The notes: a model not told the origin generated them from the letters alone. A stretch of 64,000 nucleotides of DNA from Solirubrobacteraceae bacterium (GCA_025449845.1 JANWIP010000025.1:42667-106666), one strand, 5' to 3'. Shown: positions 35,114-43,976, counted from the stretch's first letter. Translations and numbers: made by a program.

Positions 35114-35398
35114 ATGGCGAAAACGGTCCCTGTGCGTGATTTCCGCAGCAACCTGGCGCAAGTGCTCAGCGATGTCGCTGACCGCCGCGACCATGTGGTG
35201 GTGACCCGCAACGGCCGGCCGGCCGCGGCGCTGGTTCCGATCGACGAGTACGAGGCGCTTGAGGAAACGGCTGAGATCCTCTCCGACAAGAACGCGCTCG
35301 CGGCGATCGAGGCCGGCCTGGCCGAGCTCTCCCGGGAAGAAACCCTCACGTTTGAGGAGTTGCGCCAGGAGCTGGCCGAGCGCCGGGCTGCTCGCTGA
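35114..35398 (+). CDS. Phd/YefM-type antitoxin
   Basis: A 94-residue antitoxin: VPVRDFRSNLAQVLSDVADRRDHVVVTRNGRPAAALVPIDEYEALEETAEIL is the canonical Phd/YefM fold. The C-terminal half is acidic and helical (SREETLTFEELRQELAERRA). The ATG at 35114 follows an inverted-repeat operator. The RelE/ParE-type toxin follows after 3 bp. Confidence 0.9.
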   Translation: MAKTVPVRDFRSNLAQVLSDVADRRDHVVVTRNGRPAAALVPIDEYEALEETAEILSDKNALAAIEAGLAELSREETLTFEELRQELAERRAAR

Positions 35399-35401
35399 TC
35401 C

Positions 35402-35665
35402 GTGGCACGCATTGTCCTCGTGCGTAGTGCGCGGCTCGCGCTGCTCGATCTCGGTTGGCCCTTGATCGATGCGATTGAGGATGCCATCGGTCTGCTCGGA
35501 CGGGAGCCCGAGGCTGGCTATCTGTTGCGCGGGCGGCTGCGTGGCCTGCGTGCGCTGCGCGTTGGCTCCTATCGAATCCTCTACCAGCTCACGGCTGACG
35601 GGCGCACCGTTCGTGTGGTTGCGATTCTCCATCGCTCCGTTGCCTATGGCAGCGATCCCCGCTGA
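35402..35665 (+). CDS. RelE/ParE-family toxin
   Basis: An 87-residue toxin: LGREPEAGYLLRGRLRGLRALRVGSYRILYQLTADGRTVRVVAILHRSVAY has the RelE/ParE fold with the R-x-G-x-Y-R-[IL]-x-Y strand and the final I-x-H-R. Such proteins cleave mRNA on the ribosome or poison gyrase; which applies cannot be read here. GTG start at 35402, coupled to the antitoxin. Confidence 0.9.
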   Translation: MARIVLVRSARLALLDLGWPLIDAIEDAIGLLGREPEAGYLLRGRLRGLRALRVGSYRILYQLTADGRTVRVVAILHRSVAYGSDPR

Positions 35666-35724
35666 GCCCATAAGGCTGCGCGGAATTGTAGTGGGTATCG
35701 CGCTAGATAGAACGGTGAGGTACG

Positions 35725-35754
35725 TCACCCCCCGTTGTGCTCCGGCTCGCTCAG
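35725..35754. repeat. Copy of the nucleotidyltransferase gene's 3' end
   Basis: TTGTGCTCCGGCTCG occurs here (35735-35749) and at 34253-34267, where it encodes the end of the nucleotidyltransferase-like protein (SEPEHN/TEPEHN on the minus strand). Flanks also match, so this is probably the tail of a lost sister gene or the scar of recombination between toxin-antitoxin modules. Confidence 0.5.
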
Positions 35755-36161
35755 GGCAGGATCTCGAATGCCTCTTGGTGGCGTGGACGCACCGCCGCGA
35801 AGTGGCGGTGGTCGAGCGTGACCACGATTGATGCCTCCAGGCGCTCGGCGAGCGCTATGGCTGACGCGTCGGTTCCGCCCAGCGGGAAGTCAGTGTAGGT
35901 CTCGACCAGCTCTGCCATGCGCTCGATGTCGTCGCCGCTCGGCGCCTCGATCTCGAGCGTCTCTACGCCGCGCAGGAAGGCCGCCTCGGCGACTGGGCCC
36001 AGGCGTTGGCCGACGAAGTACGTTGCCTCGGCGATCACCAGCGCCGGCACCACCAGCTGGAGGTCTGGGCGGGAAAGGGTGGCTCGGCAGGCATCGTGAT
36101 CGCGATCGGCTGTGTCGGCTGTCGCGTACAGCGGTCCAGCGTCAACGATCGCCAGCGCCAT
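35751..36161 (-). CDS. PIN-domain toxin (VapC-like)
   Basis: A 136-residue PIN protein with IVDAGPLYATADTADRDHDAC (first acidic residue), VVPALVIAEATYFVGQRLG (second), GGTDASAIALAERL (third) and VTLDHRHFAAV (fourth), so the acidic quartet appears intact. The likely activity is RNA cleavage. ATG 36161 lies inside the antitoxin gene (20-bp overlap), which ensures antitoxin-first translation. Confidence 0.88.
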   Translation of the reverse strand: MALAIVDAGPLYATADTADRDHDACRATLSRPDLQLVVPALVIAEATYFVGQRLGPVAEAAFLRGVETLEIEAPSGDDIERMAELVETYTDFPLGGTDASAIALAERLEASIVVTLDHRHFAAVRPRHQEAFEILP

Positions 36162-36384
36162 CCCACTCCTGGCGGAGTAGCTCCTCCATATCGCGCGCGG
36201 TGCTTTTGTGGCCACTGCTTCCCAGGGCAGCGAAGGGGAGCTCACGGGGTCCCTCGCGGGAGATGCCGAGCTGCTTGGCCAGCGCCTCGCGTGCCACCGC
36301 GGACACCGACATCGAACGTCGTCGCGCTTCCCGCGCGAGGGCCTGGCTCACGTCGTCTGACAGAGATAAAGTTGTGCGGTTCAT
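36142..36384 (-). CDS. Ribbon-helix-helix antitoxin (VapB-like)
   Basis: An 80-residue antitoxin: MNRTTLSLSDDVSQALAREARRRSMSVSAVAREALAKQLG is a standard RHH domain. The C-terminal region with LGSSGHKSTARDMEELLRQEWDG would bind the PIN toxin; W near the end is typical. It is immediately upstream of and overlaps the toxin gene. Confidence 0.88.
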   Translation of the reverse strand: MNRTTLSLSDDVSQALAREARRRSMSVSAVAREALAKQLGISREGPRELPFAALGSSGHKSTARDMEELLRQEWDGAGDR

Positions 36385-36485
36385 ACCTGCATACTAGCGT
36401 ACGGGGTGGGTGGGGTTTGGTGCTCATAACCTCTTAAGCCGACGGGGCTCAGGAGTGAGACACAGATCTACCCCGAACTCATTGA

Positions 36486-37538
36486 CTATCCGAAGAACAG
36501 CACGGCCGTCTCGTACAGCGCCGGGTCGAGCAGCTTGGGCTCGCGTAGGGCGTCCGCTAATGGGACCTCCACCACCTTGCCGGCATGGATGCCCAGCATC
36601 TTGCCGAAGTGGCCCGCCGCCACAGCTTGCATCGCGCCTACGCCCAGGCGCGTGGCCAGTACGCGGTCGGCGGCAGTCGGGGTGCCTCCGCGCTGGATGT
36701 GGCCGAGGATCGTCGCGCGTGTCTCAAAGCCTGTGCGCTGCTCGATCTCGCGCTCCAGGGTGACGCCGATGCCGCCCAGGCGCTCGTGGCCGAAGGCGTC
36801 CTTGCCGGTGCCTTGCACTGTATGCATCGTGCCTTGCGCGGGGATTGCGCCCTCGGCTACGACCACTACCGAGAAGCTGCGGCCGCGCTCGTGGCGGCGG
36901 CGCAGGTGCGTGCATACCTCTTCGATGTCGAACCTGCGCTCGGGCACCAGGATCGCGTCGGCGCCGCCTGCCATGCCTGCCTGCACCGCGATCCAGCCCG
37001 CGTGGCGGCCCATCACCTCCACCACCATCACGCGGTTGTGTGACTCCGCCGTTGAGTGCAGGCGGTCGATCGCGTCGGTCACGATCTGCACCGCCGTATC
37101 GAAGCCGATCGTCGCGTCTGTGCCGCCGAGGTCGTTGTCGATCGTCTTGGGGATGCCCACCACCGGTATGCCGTCGTTGTGCAGATGCAGCGCTACGCCC
37201 AGCGTGTCCTCGCCGCCGATCGCTACGAGGGCCTCTATGTGGTGGCGCTGCAGGGTGGCCTTGACTGCCGCCGTGCCGTCCTTGCCGTGGGCGTATGGGT
37301 TGGTGCGCGAGGTTCCCAGGATCGTGCCGCCGCGGTGCAGGATGCCCGCCGTGCTTGCGAGCGTCAGCTCCTGCGTCTCATCTGCCACCACGCCCGCCCA
37401 GCCGTCGCGGAAGCCGATGAAGTCATAGGCATGCTCGGCGTCTGCCTTGCCGCTGCGCACCACCGCGCGGATCGCCGCGTTCAGGCCGGGGCAGTCGCCT
37501 CCGCCTGTCAGCACGCCTACACGAGTCTTTGCGGTCAT
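36486..37538 (-). CDS. pfkA: 6-phosphofructokinase, with residues of the PPi-dependent type
   Basis: A 350-residue family-A phosphofructokinase for the committed step of glycolysis. Visible are GVLTGGGDCPGLNAAI (8-23), GGTILGTSRTNP, IGGEDTLG (107-114), PKTIDNDL (130-137), VMGRHAGWIA and LGHIQRGGTPTAADR. Residue D111 in GGED and K131 in PKTIDND are the two positions that in characterised enzymes mark use of pyrophosphate rather than ATP (ATP enzymes have Gly at the first). I therefore predict PPi as phosphoryl donor, which would make the step reversible. ATG start at 37538. Confidence 0.92.
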   Translation of the reverse strand: MTAKTRVGVLTGGGDCPGLNAAIRAVVRSGKADAEHAYDFIGFRDGWAGVVADETQELTLASTAGILHRGGTILGTSRTNPYAHGKDGTAAVKATLQRHHIEALVAIGGEDTLGVALHLHNDGIPVVGIPKTIDNDLGGTDATIGFDTAVQIVTDAIDRLHSTAESHNRVMVVEVMGRHAGWIAVQAGMAGGADAILVPERRFDIEEVCTHLRRRHERGRSFSVVVVAEGAIPAQGTMHTVQGTGKDAFGHERLGGIGVTLEREIEQRTGFETRATILGHIQRGGTPTAADRVLATRLGVGAMQAVAAGHFGKMLGIHAGKVVEVPLADALREPKLLDPALYETAVLFFG

Positions 37539-37658
37539 CGCTGCCAGTGTCGCACGCCGTGTGTGGGAGACATGGTCTTTCTCTAGTTGTAAGGGATCGT
37601 CTTTTTGGACGTATAGGCAGTGGTGGAATCATCTGAAAGGGTGTAGCCTCGGGCTCCC

Positions 37659-38954
37659 GTGGACACTGCCTACCAGGGTCAGGCAGGTGCCGATCGGCCG
37701 ACGCCGCAGGTGCGCTTGCGCGCGCTTGATGTCGTTGCCGACGTCTCTCTGCTCTCGCTCGAGAGCCTCGACGCGCTCTGCGAGGCGCTCGGTCGCCGCC
37801 TGCTCGAGGACTTCCCCGCCTTTGGCCAGGACACCGAGCTTGAAGGCGAAATGGAGCGCGCTATCCATGCCAATCTGTGGCACGTCTTTGAGCGCGTCAT
37901 GCCTACTGGCGCCGTGGAGGCGCTTGCCGCGCCGCCCGACGCGCTGCGCTTTGCCGCCTCCGTGCTGCATCGCGGCATCGACACCAGCGAGCTGATCCAG
38001 GCCTATCGCGTCGGGCAGAACATGGCCTGGTCATGGTGGATGGAACGGCTTGCCGCCAGCCTCATCGGCGAGAGCGCCGTGCTGATCGACGCCCTCCAGG
38101 TCTCCTCGCAGCGCATGTTCGCCTACGTCGATGCCGCCATCGACGAGCAGGTTCGCCTCTGGGAGGAGGAGCGCCGGCGCTGGCTCGGCCGTGCTGTGGC
38201 GCTGCGCGCTGACGCCGTGCGGCGCGTCCTGCGCGGCGAGGCGCTTGGGGCCGAGGAGGTGACCGAAGCGCTCGACTACCAGGTCGACCGTTCGCTGCTC
38301 GCTGCCATCCTCTGGGAGGAAGCTGCGCCCGTCGGTGAGGTTGGTATGAGTCGGCTGGAGGCCGTTGCCGATGCCATGGCGCTTGCGCTCGGAGCCACGC
38401 GTGCCTTGCTCGTGCCTGCGGGCGCTTCGAGTCTCTGGGCCTGGTTTGCCACCGAGCGCCATTCAAGTCCCGCCGATCTGCTCGCGCGTGCCGCATCTCG
38501 TCACCTGCAGGAGGGGCAGGGGGTCGCACTTGGGCTTGCCGGGAACGGCCTGGAGGGCTTTCGCGCAAGTCACCGTCAGGCGCTTCGTGCGCGGCGCCTG
38601 GCCGAGCTGGCGCAGGCACCCGTCGGGGTCATCCGCTTCGACGAGGTCGACACGCTCTGCATGTTCGGGCAGGACCCTGAGTTGATCGCCGACTTCATGC
38701 GGCGCAAGCTCGGCGGGCTCGCCGCGGACGATCCCAAGACCGAGCGTCTGCGCGAGAGCGCCCTTGTCTGGCTGCGCCAGGGCAGCAACTCCTCGCGCGC
38801 CGCCACGCTGCTGCACACGCACAAGAACACCGTACGCGATCGCGTGCAGCGCGCCGAGGAGGTGCTCGGGCATCCGCTCGATGAAGATCGCCTCGGGCTT
38901 GAGCTCGCGCTCACCTTGGCCGAGCGGCTCGGCCTGCGGATGCTTGACGGCTAG
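37659..38954 (+). CDS. PucR/CdaR-type transcriptional regulator
   Basis: A 431-residue regulator with a large N-terminal sensor region. A helical part (LHRGIDTSELIQAYRVGQNMAWSWWMERL) is followed by a diverged GGDEF-like middle. The C-terminal PucR HTH (RLRESALVWLRQGSNSSRAATLLHTHKNTVRDRVQRAEEVLG, about 370-410) is the usual end of the family. Targets are unknown; the convergent ABC operon ends within 4 bp of its stop. GTG start at 37659. Confidence 0.85.
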   Translation: MDTAYQGQAGADRPTPQVRLRALDVVADVSLLSLESLDALCEALGRRLLEDFPAFGQDTELEGEMERAIHANLWHVFERVMPTGAVEALAAPPDALRFAASVLHRGIDTSELIQAYRVGQNMAWSWWMERLAASLIGESAVLIDALQVSSQRMFAYVDAAIDEQVRLWEEERRRWLGRAVALRADAVRRVLRGEALGAEEVTEALDYQVDRSLLAAILWEEAAPVGEVGMSRLEAVADAMALALGATRALLVPAGASSLWAWFATERHSSPADLLARAASRHLQEGQGVALGLAGNGLEGFRASHRQALRARRLAELAQAPVGVIRFDEVDTLCMFGQDPELIADFMRRKLGGLAADDPKTERLRESALVWLRQGSNSSRAATLLHTHKNTVRDRVQRAEEVLGHPLDEDRLGLELALTLAERLGLRMLDG

Positions 38955-40003
38955 ATGCCCTGGCCCGGCAGAAACTCGTTCGTGAACGGCGGCAGTCCCG
39001 CGTTTGGGTTGGCCCGCACCAGGCCGTGCGCCAGCATCCAGCTCCCGAATGCCGCCCACTGTTCCGGTTCCTGCCAGCCGTAGGGCTTGCCGGGGTCGGC
39101 GGGTCCCGGGACCGTCGCTGGCAGCGTGCGTTCGATCGAGGTCAGCTGCAGCTTTCCTTCTAGGCTCGGGTTTGCCGCCAGCAAGAGCTTCGCTGCCGCC
39201 GCCGGGTTGGCCTTCACCTCGCGCTGGCCGTGGCTCAATGCCTGCAGGAACACGCGCAGGTCCTGGCCGCGGTGCTTGGCCTCTTCTTCGCGTACTACCA
39301 GCACCAGCTCGTCGTACTTCGGTACTCCTGCCTGGTCCACCGGGATCGTCGTTGGGTGCTTGTGCAGCTGTTCCAGCTGGATCGCCTCGTAGTTCCAGAA
39401 CCCGCCCAGCGTTGCCGCGACCTTGCCTGACAGCATCGCCGGCACCAGATTGAAGCCCACGTTCACTTCCTGCACCGTCGCTGGGTCCACGCCTGCGGCC
39501 TGCAGTGCCGTCTTCAGCTCGGCCGCCTGGTAGGGGATGCCGGCCGTGCCCACCTTCTTGCCTTTCAGGTCTGCCACCTTGCTCACGTGACTGCCCGGCA
39601 GCGCGATGATCGACGTCAGTGGGCGCTGTATCAGCGCGCCGATCGATACCAGCCGCAGGCCCTGGTCGCGTGCCAGCAGCAGCTCTGGCTCATAAGAGAT
39701 CGCCATGTCTACCTTGCCTGCCGCCAGTAGCTGCAGTGGCTGCGCCGGGTTCGCCGGGGTCTGGGGCTTTACTTCCAGGCCCGCCGCGCGGAAGTCGCCG
39801 TTGGCGATCGCCGCGTACAGCGGCGCATGGTCCGCGTTGGGGAAGAAGTCCAGCATCACCGTGAAGGGCTTCGTGCTGGCTGCCGAGACCGTGTCCTGCT
39901 TTTGGCCGCAGGCTGAGACGGCGAGTGTGCAAGTCGCCAGCGCCAGCGTCGTGGTCAGCGCGGCGAGCGGTGCGCCGCGGCGAGCGGCTGGTTCGATTCT
40001 CAA
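38951..40003 (-). CDS. ABC substrate-binding lipoprotein, NMT1/THI5-like
   Basis: A 350-residue lipoprotein. The signal ends LAVSACGQ (lipidated Cys32), then MLDFFPNADHAPLYAAIANGDFRAAGLEVK opens a NMT1/ThiY/SsuA-type binding fold, with LLAAGKVDMAISYEPELLLAR and KVGTAGIPYQAAELKTAL following. Such proteins bind thiamine-pyrimidine precursors, sulfonates or related small molecules; the LDFFPNADHAPLY start is nearest the ThiY/NMT1 side. TTG start at 40003 with AGAGGAG upstream, overlapping the permease stop (TTGA). Last gene of the MoxR-VWA-ABC operon. Confidence 0.85.
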   Translation of the reverse strand: MRIEPAARRGAPLAALTTTLALATCTLAVSACGQKQDTVSAASTKPFTVMLDFFPNADHAPLYAAIANGDFRAAGLEVKPQTPANPAQPLQLLAAGKVDMAISYEPELLLARDQGLRLVSIGALIQRPLTSIIALPGSHVSKVADLKGKKVGTAGIPYQAAELKTALQAAGVDPATVQEVNVGFNLVPAMLSGKVAATLGGFWNYEAIQLEQLHKHPTTIPVDQAGVPKYDELVLVVREEEAKHRGQDLRVFLQALSHGQREVKANPAAAAKLLLAANPSLEGKLQLTSIERTLPATVPGPADPGKPYGWQEPEQWAAFGSWMLAHGLVRANPNAGLPPFTNEFLPGQGI

Positions 40004-40788
40004 CTGACTTCTCCTCTTGATCGGTGTGCCCACGGCGCCAGGCGGCGTTCCGCCAGGGCGAGCGTATAGAAACACGCCACCGCGAACACCATCAGCACCA
40101 CCACCGCCGCGTACTCGCGCGCTGTCTGCAGCGCCGTGATGTCGTTCACGATCTCCCAGCCCAGGCCCGTCGCCGAGCCGGCCGTCGCGCCCGTGCTCGT
40201 CTCCGCGATGAAGGCTGCGATCACGGCCACCGCCAGCGCGATCTTCGCGCCGCTGATCGCCGCCGGCAGCGCCGCCGGTGCCTCCGCCAGGCGGAACGCC
40301 TGCCAGCGCGAGGCGTCCAGTGTGCGCAGCAGCTTCAGCTGGTCGGGGTCTACTGACCACAGCGCGTCCAGTGTTGTCACCAGCACCGGGAAGAAGCAGA
40401 TCACCGCCACGATCACCAGCTTCGGGAAGATGCCAAAGCCCCACCAGAACACCAGCGTCGGTGCCAGCACCGCGAACGGCACCGCCTGCGAGCCAATCGC
40501 CAAGGGGTACAGCGCGCGGCGAAGCGTGCTTGAGAAGTGCATCGCCACCGCTGCGCTGAAGCCCGTTAGGAGTGCCAGCAGAATGCCTAGTACCACCTCG
40601 ATCGCTGTCGTCTTGAAGTTTGACCACAGCAGTTCGCTGTTGTTCCATAGGGCCCCCGCGACCGAGTGCGGAGCAGGCAACACGAATTGGCTCACGCCGC
40701 CTGTATCCACGTAGATCTCCCACCCCCCCACAAGCGCCACCAGTACGGCGGCCGGCAGCACGATGCGTAGCGCCTTGCCTGTGCTCAT
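40000..40788 (-). CDS. ABC permease, SsuC/TauC/ThiX type
   Basis: A 262-residue permease with about six membrane helices. The cytoplasmic EAA loop reads LLRTLDASRWQAFRLAEAPAALPAAISGAKIALAVAVIAAF, typical of the nitrate/sulfonate/taurine group. YPLAIGSQAVPFAVLAPTLVFWWGFGIFPK is another family hallmark. It overlaps the genes on both sides by 4 bp. Confidence 0.9.
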   Translation of the reverse strand: MSTGKALRIVLPAAVLVALVGGWEIYVDTGGVSQFVLPAPHSVAGALWNNSELLWSNFKTTAIEVVLGILLALLTGFSAAVAMHFSSTLRRALYPLAIGSQAVPFAVLAPTLVFWWGFGIFPKLVIVAVICFFPVLVTTLDALWSVDPDQLKLLRTLDASRWQAFRLAEAPAALPAAISGAKIALAVAVIAAFIAETSTGATAGSATGLGWEIVNDITALQTAREYAAVVVLMVFAVACFYTLALAERRLAPWAHRSRGEVS

Positions 40789-41525
40789 CGCACCTGCTCT
40801 CGTTCTGATGTGCGCTCTGACCCCAGGGCTTCGAGTGCCTGCTCGCGCAGGGCCACCACCGCCGGGTCCGTGCGCCTGCGGGGGTGCTCCAGCGCCACGT
40901 CAAGCTCGGTCACCACGCGGCCCGGGCGGGGGGACAGGACTGCCACTCGATCCGCCAGCACCACCGCCTCCTCCACGTCGTGCGTCACCAGCACCACCGT
41001 TCTCGGCTCCTGCGTGAGCGCCGCCACCAGCCAGTTCTGCATCTCCGCGCGCGTGATCGCGTCCAGGGCCCCGAACGGCTCGTCCAGGCACAGGACCTGC
41101 TTGCCGGACAGCAGCGTGCGCACGAATGCCACGCGCTGGCGCATGCCGCCCGAGAGCTCGTAGGGGCGGGCCTGCTCGAAGCCGTCCAGGCCCAGCTCGG
41201 CGAACACCTTGCTCGCGCGGGCCCTGGCCTGGGCTTTGGGCATGTGGGCCAGGCGCAGCGCCACCGCCGCGTTGTCCAGTGCGCTCAGCCACGGCAGCAG
41301 CAGGTCGCGCTGGGGCATCAGCGCCGCGGGGGGGCATTCGATTGTGCCCGCGTCCGGCTCGCGCAGGCCGCACAGCAGTTCCAGCAGGGTTGTCTTGCCG
41401 CAGCCGCTTGGGCCTACCACTGCCAGTAGCTCGCCTTCGCTTGCGTGCAGTGATACCTCGCTCAGGGCCTGCACCGGCGCTCGGCGCTCGGGGCGGTAGG
41501 ACATGCTCACGCCCTGAACTCTCAC
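40785..41525 (-). CDS. ABC ATPase, SsuB/TauB/ThiZ type
   Basis: A 246-residue ATPase: Walker A GPSGCGKT (38-45), Q-loop region ALMPQRDLLLPWLSALDN, signature LSGGMRQRVAFVRTLL, Walker B VLCLDEPFGALD, switch VTHDVEEAV. The short LLPWLSALDN after the Q-loop fits the nitrate/taurine group. The start overlaps the VWA gene stop by 4 bp. Confidence 0.92.
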   Translation of the reverse strand: MRVQGVSMSYRPERRAPVQALSEVSLHASEGELLAVVGPSGCGKTTLLELLCGLREPDAGTIECPPAALMPQRDLLLPWLSALDNAAVALRLAHMPKAQARARASKVFAELGLDGFEQARPYELSGGMRQRVAFVRTLLSGKQVLCLDEPFGALDAITRAEMQNWLVAALTQEPRTVVLVTHDVEEAVVLADRVAVLSPRPGRVVTELDVALEHPRRRTDPAVVALREQALEALGSERTSEREQVR

Positions 41526-43024
41526 GTCGTTCTGAGGGTCAGCTCAGGTCGCGCCAGCGCCTTCACGAAGTCCTCCAGCTGCGCGGTCGTCCAGCACTCA
41601 AAGGCCGTGCAGTGGCGCTCGTAGGCGGCGATCACCGAGTCGCCGTAGTTCCAGTACAGCTTCGGCTCCGGGTTTAGCCAGAAGGTGCGCCCGGCTCTGG
41701 CCGCCACCTGCGCGAACAGATCGGCGCGTGGGTCGCGGCCGTTCGTGCGTGCGTCGCCGAGCACGATCACCGTCGCGCGGGGGTGCAGATCGTCTTCCAC
41801 CAGCTCCAAGAGCTCCGACCACACACGGCCGTAGTCGGTGTAGCCGCTGATGTCCGCCACGCCCGCGTCGCTGGCGATCTTTTCGCTCATCGCCTTGAAG
41901 TCGCGCTCGTGTTCGAAGACGTCCGTGACCTCGCTGATCCGCTCGATGAACACGAACGAGCGCATCTTGCGGAAGCTGTCGTGCAGTGCGTGCAGCACCG
42001 ACAGGAAGAACACCGATGCGCTCGTCACGCTTGTTGATACGTCGCACAGCACGTAGATCTCCGGGCGCCGCGGGCGGCGGGGGCGGTACTTCAGCTCGAC
42101 CGGCACGCCGCCGGTCTGTAGCGATGCGCGCATCGTACGGCGCACGTCCACGTGTGCGTGCTTGCGGTGCCCGCGCGTCTGCTTGCCCTGCGTCGCCAGG
42201 CGCCGGCGCAGCTGCGCCACCACGCGGTGCACCGCCGCCAGATCCTGCAACGGGCCGCTGGGGAGCGCGCGGTCGAGGTCGCCCAACGGGCGTGCCGCGG
42301 GCAGGCTGCCTGTGCGCTCGATCTGCGCGCGTTCGAGCTCACGCCGCAGTAGTGCCTCGAAGCGGCGCAACGCATCACGCGGTAGGCCCTCGCGGCGTGG
42401 GTCGCCTTCGGGCAGCTCAGGCTGGGGGTCGCTGCGCAGGCCGAGGGAGCGGCGGATGCGCTGCACGTCCACGCCGATCACGCCCGAGCCGTTCTCCTGG
42501 CGGCCGAAGGCCGCGATCGCCAGGCGTGCCAGGTCGCGCATCGCGCCCTCGCTGCCTTCCTGCAGCGCCTGCGCGATCTGGGCGCGCAGGGCGTCTAGCT
42601 CCTCTGGGGTTAGCTCGTCTAGGGATAGGCGGTTCTCTTCGCCCAGGGCGTCGCCGTGCTCGCCTGCTTCAGACCCGTTCTCGCGGATGCCCTCCTGGGC
42701 GGCTGCCAGCTCCACCGCGCGGAAGAAGAAGCGGTCGAACACCAGCTCGAAGATGCGGCGGTCGTCCTGGCTCTTGGCCAGCGTCGCCGCCAGCGCCTCG
42801 CGGAAGTCCTCCTGGCGGCGCCAGTCGATCTCCTCCAGGACTCGGAAGGCGTCCAGCAGCTCGCTCGTGCCCACCGCCACGCCCTCGGCGCGCAACTGCT
42901 CGCCGAGTTCCAGCAGGCGCGCTGCCATGCCGTCGGGGGGAGTGTCAAGGGGGGCGCCGGCGGTCTGGTCGTCCGGGGGGATGCCAGGAGAGGGCGGTGC
43001 CCCTGCGTCAGGCCGGTTTGGCAT
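41522..43024 (-). CDS. VWA-domain protein, CoxE-like
   Basis: A 500-residue protein with a C-terminal von Willebrand A-type domain. The MIDAS motif is DVSTS in YVLCDVSTSVTSASVFFL (about residue 330), a later metal-site residue lies in SGYTDYGRVWSE, and VIVLGDARTNGRDPR follows. The N-terminal half is helical and charged. Together with the upstream MoxR ATPase it forms the MoxR/CoxE-type chaperone pair that helps mature metal-containing or multi-subunit enzymes. The client is unknown here. It overlaps the MoxR gene by 17 bp. Confidence 0.85.
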   Translation of the reverse strand: MPNRPDAGAPPSPGIPPDDQTAGAPLDTPPDGMAARLLELGEQLRAEGVAVGTSELLDAFRVLEEIDWRRQEDFREALAATLAKSQDDRRIFELVFDRFFFRAVELAAAQEGIRENGSEAGEHGDALGEENRLSLDELTPEELDALRAQIAQALQEGSEGAMRDLARLAIAAFGRQENGSGVIGVDVQRIRRSLGLRSDPQPELPEGDPRREGLPRDALRRFEALLRRELERAQIERTGSLPAARPLGDLDRALPSGPLQDLAAVHRVVAQLRRRLATQGKQTRGHRKHAHVDVRRTMRASLQTGGVPVELKYRPRRPRRPEIYVLCDVSTSVTSASVFFLSVLHALHDSFRKMRSFVFIERISEVTDVFEHERDFKAMSEKIASDAGVADISGYTDYGRVWSELLELVEDDLHPRATVIVLGDARTNGRDPRADLFAQVAARAGRTFWLNPEPKLYWNYGDSVIAAYERHCTAFECWTTAQLEDFVKALARPELTLRTT

Positions 43025-43910
43025 CGACTGCCGCCAGCTTCAGGCCCACCCGCTCGGACACCACGTCCATGTCCGTGCGGTGCTTGACGATCACCGACAG
43101 CGTTTCCTTGAACGTCTGCGCGTCGATGTCCTTGACGCCGAGTAGCAGTAGCGCGCGCGCCCAGTCGATCGACTCCGCGATCGAGGGGGGCTTCTTCAGG
43201 TCCAGATCGCGCACCATGCCGATCACCTCCACAAGCTTGCGGGCCACCGTCTCGGGGAGCTCGGGGGTGTGCATCCTGACGATCTCAAGCTCGTGCTCAA
43301 GCGCCGGGTAGTCCAGCCACAGGTACAGGCAGCGGCGCTTCAGTGCCTCTGTCAGCTCGCGCGAGTTGTTTGAGGTCAGCAGCACCACCGGGTGGGTTTT
43401 CGACTGGACCCGGCCCAGCTCTGGGATCGAGATCTGGAAGTCTGAGAGCACCTCCAGCAGCATCGCCTCGAACTCCTGGTCGGTCTTGTCGATCTCGTCG
43501 ATCAGCAGCACCACCGGCTGCTCGCTGGCGATCGCGCTCATCAATGGGCGCGCCAGCAGGAACTCCTCGCCGAAGATGTCCTCCTGCACGTCGCTCCAGC
43601 CTTTATCGCCCGCCTCCGCCTGGATGCGCAGCAGCTGCTTGCGGTAGTTCCACTCGTACAGCGCCTTCGCCTCGTCCAGGCCCTCGTAGCACTGCAACCG
43701 CACCAGCTCGCGGCCCAGGTAGCGGGCCAGGGCCTTTGCCAGCTCGGTCTTGCCTACGCCCGCCGGGCCCTCCACCAGCACGGGCTTGCCGAGCTTTGCC
43801 GCCAGGTATGCCACCAGCGCCGTTGCCTCTTCGGGCAGGTAGCCGACTGCGCGCAGGCCATCCGCGACGTCGGCGGCGCTTGTTGGGCTGGGCGGAGCTT
43901 CGGTGGCCAT
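43008..43910 (-). CDS. MoxR-family AAA ATPase
   Basis: A 300-residue AAA+ ATPase: Walker A GPAGVGKT (48-55), Walker B VVLLIDEIDK, sensor 1 VVLLTSNNSRELTEALKRRCLYLWLDYP, and the C-terminal helical lid. It is close to the CoxD subgroup. It acts with the adjacent VWA protein in complex maturation. ATG 43910; a longer frame upstream lacks homology. First gene of a five-gene operon with an ABC importer. Confidence 0.9.
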   Translation of the reverse strand: MATEAPPSPTSAADVADGLRAVGYLPEEATALVAYLAAKLGKPVLVEGPAGVGKTELAKALARYLGRELVRLQCYEGLDEAKALYEWNYRKQLLRIQAEAGDKGWSDVQEDIFGEEFLLARPLMSAIASEQPVVLLIDEIDKTDQEFEAMLLEVLSDFQISIPELGRVQSKTHPVVLLTSNNSRELTEALKRRCLYLWLDYPALEHELEIVRMHTPELPETVARKLVEVIGMVRDLDLKKPPSIAESIDWARALLLLGVKDIDAQTFKETLSVIVKHRTDMDVVSERVGLKLAAVDAKPA

Positions 43911-43976
43911 TCCCGAGGAATGATAGGCCCGTATCGGGGGAGAGAAGCATCCCCATCGCCGCGTACCGTCCCAGCA

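Noticed and set aside
40004..40903. Extended substrate-binding protein reading through the permease gene
   Set aside because: The upstream part is the permease gene in another frame; the lipoprotein signal starts at TTG 40003.
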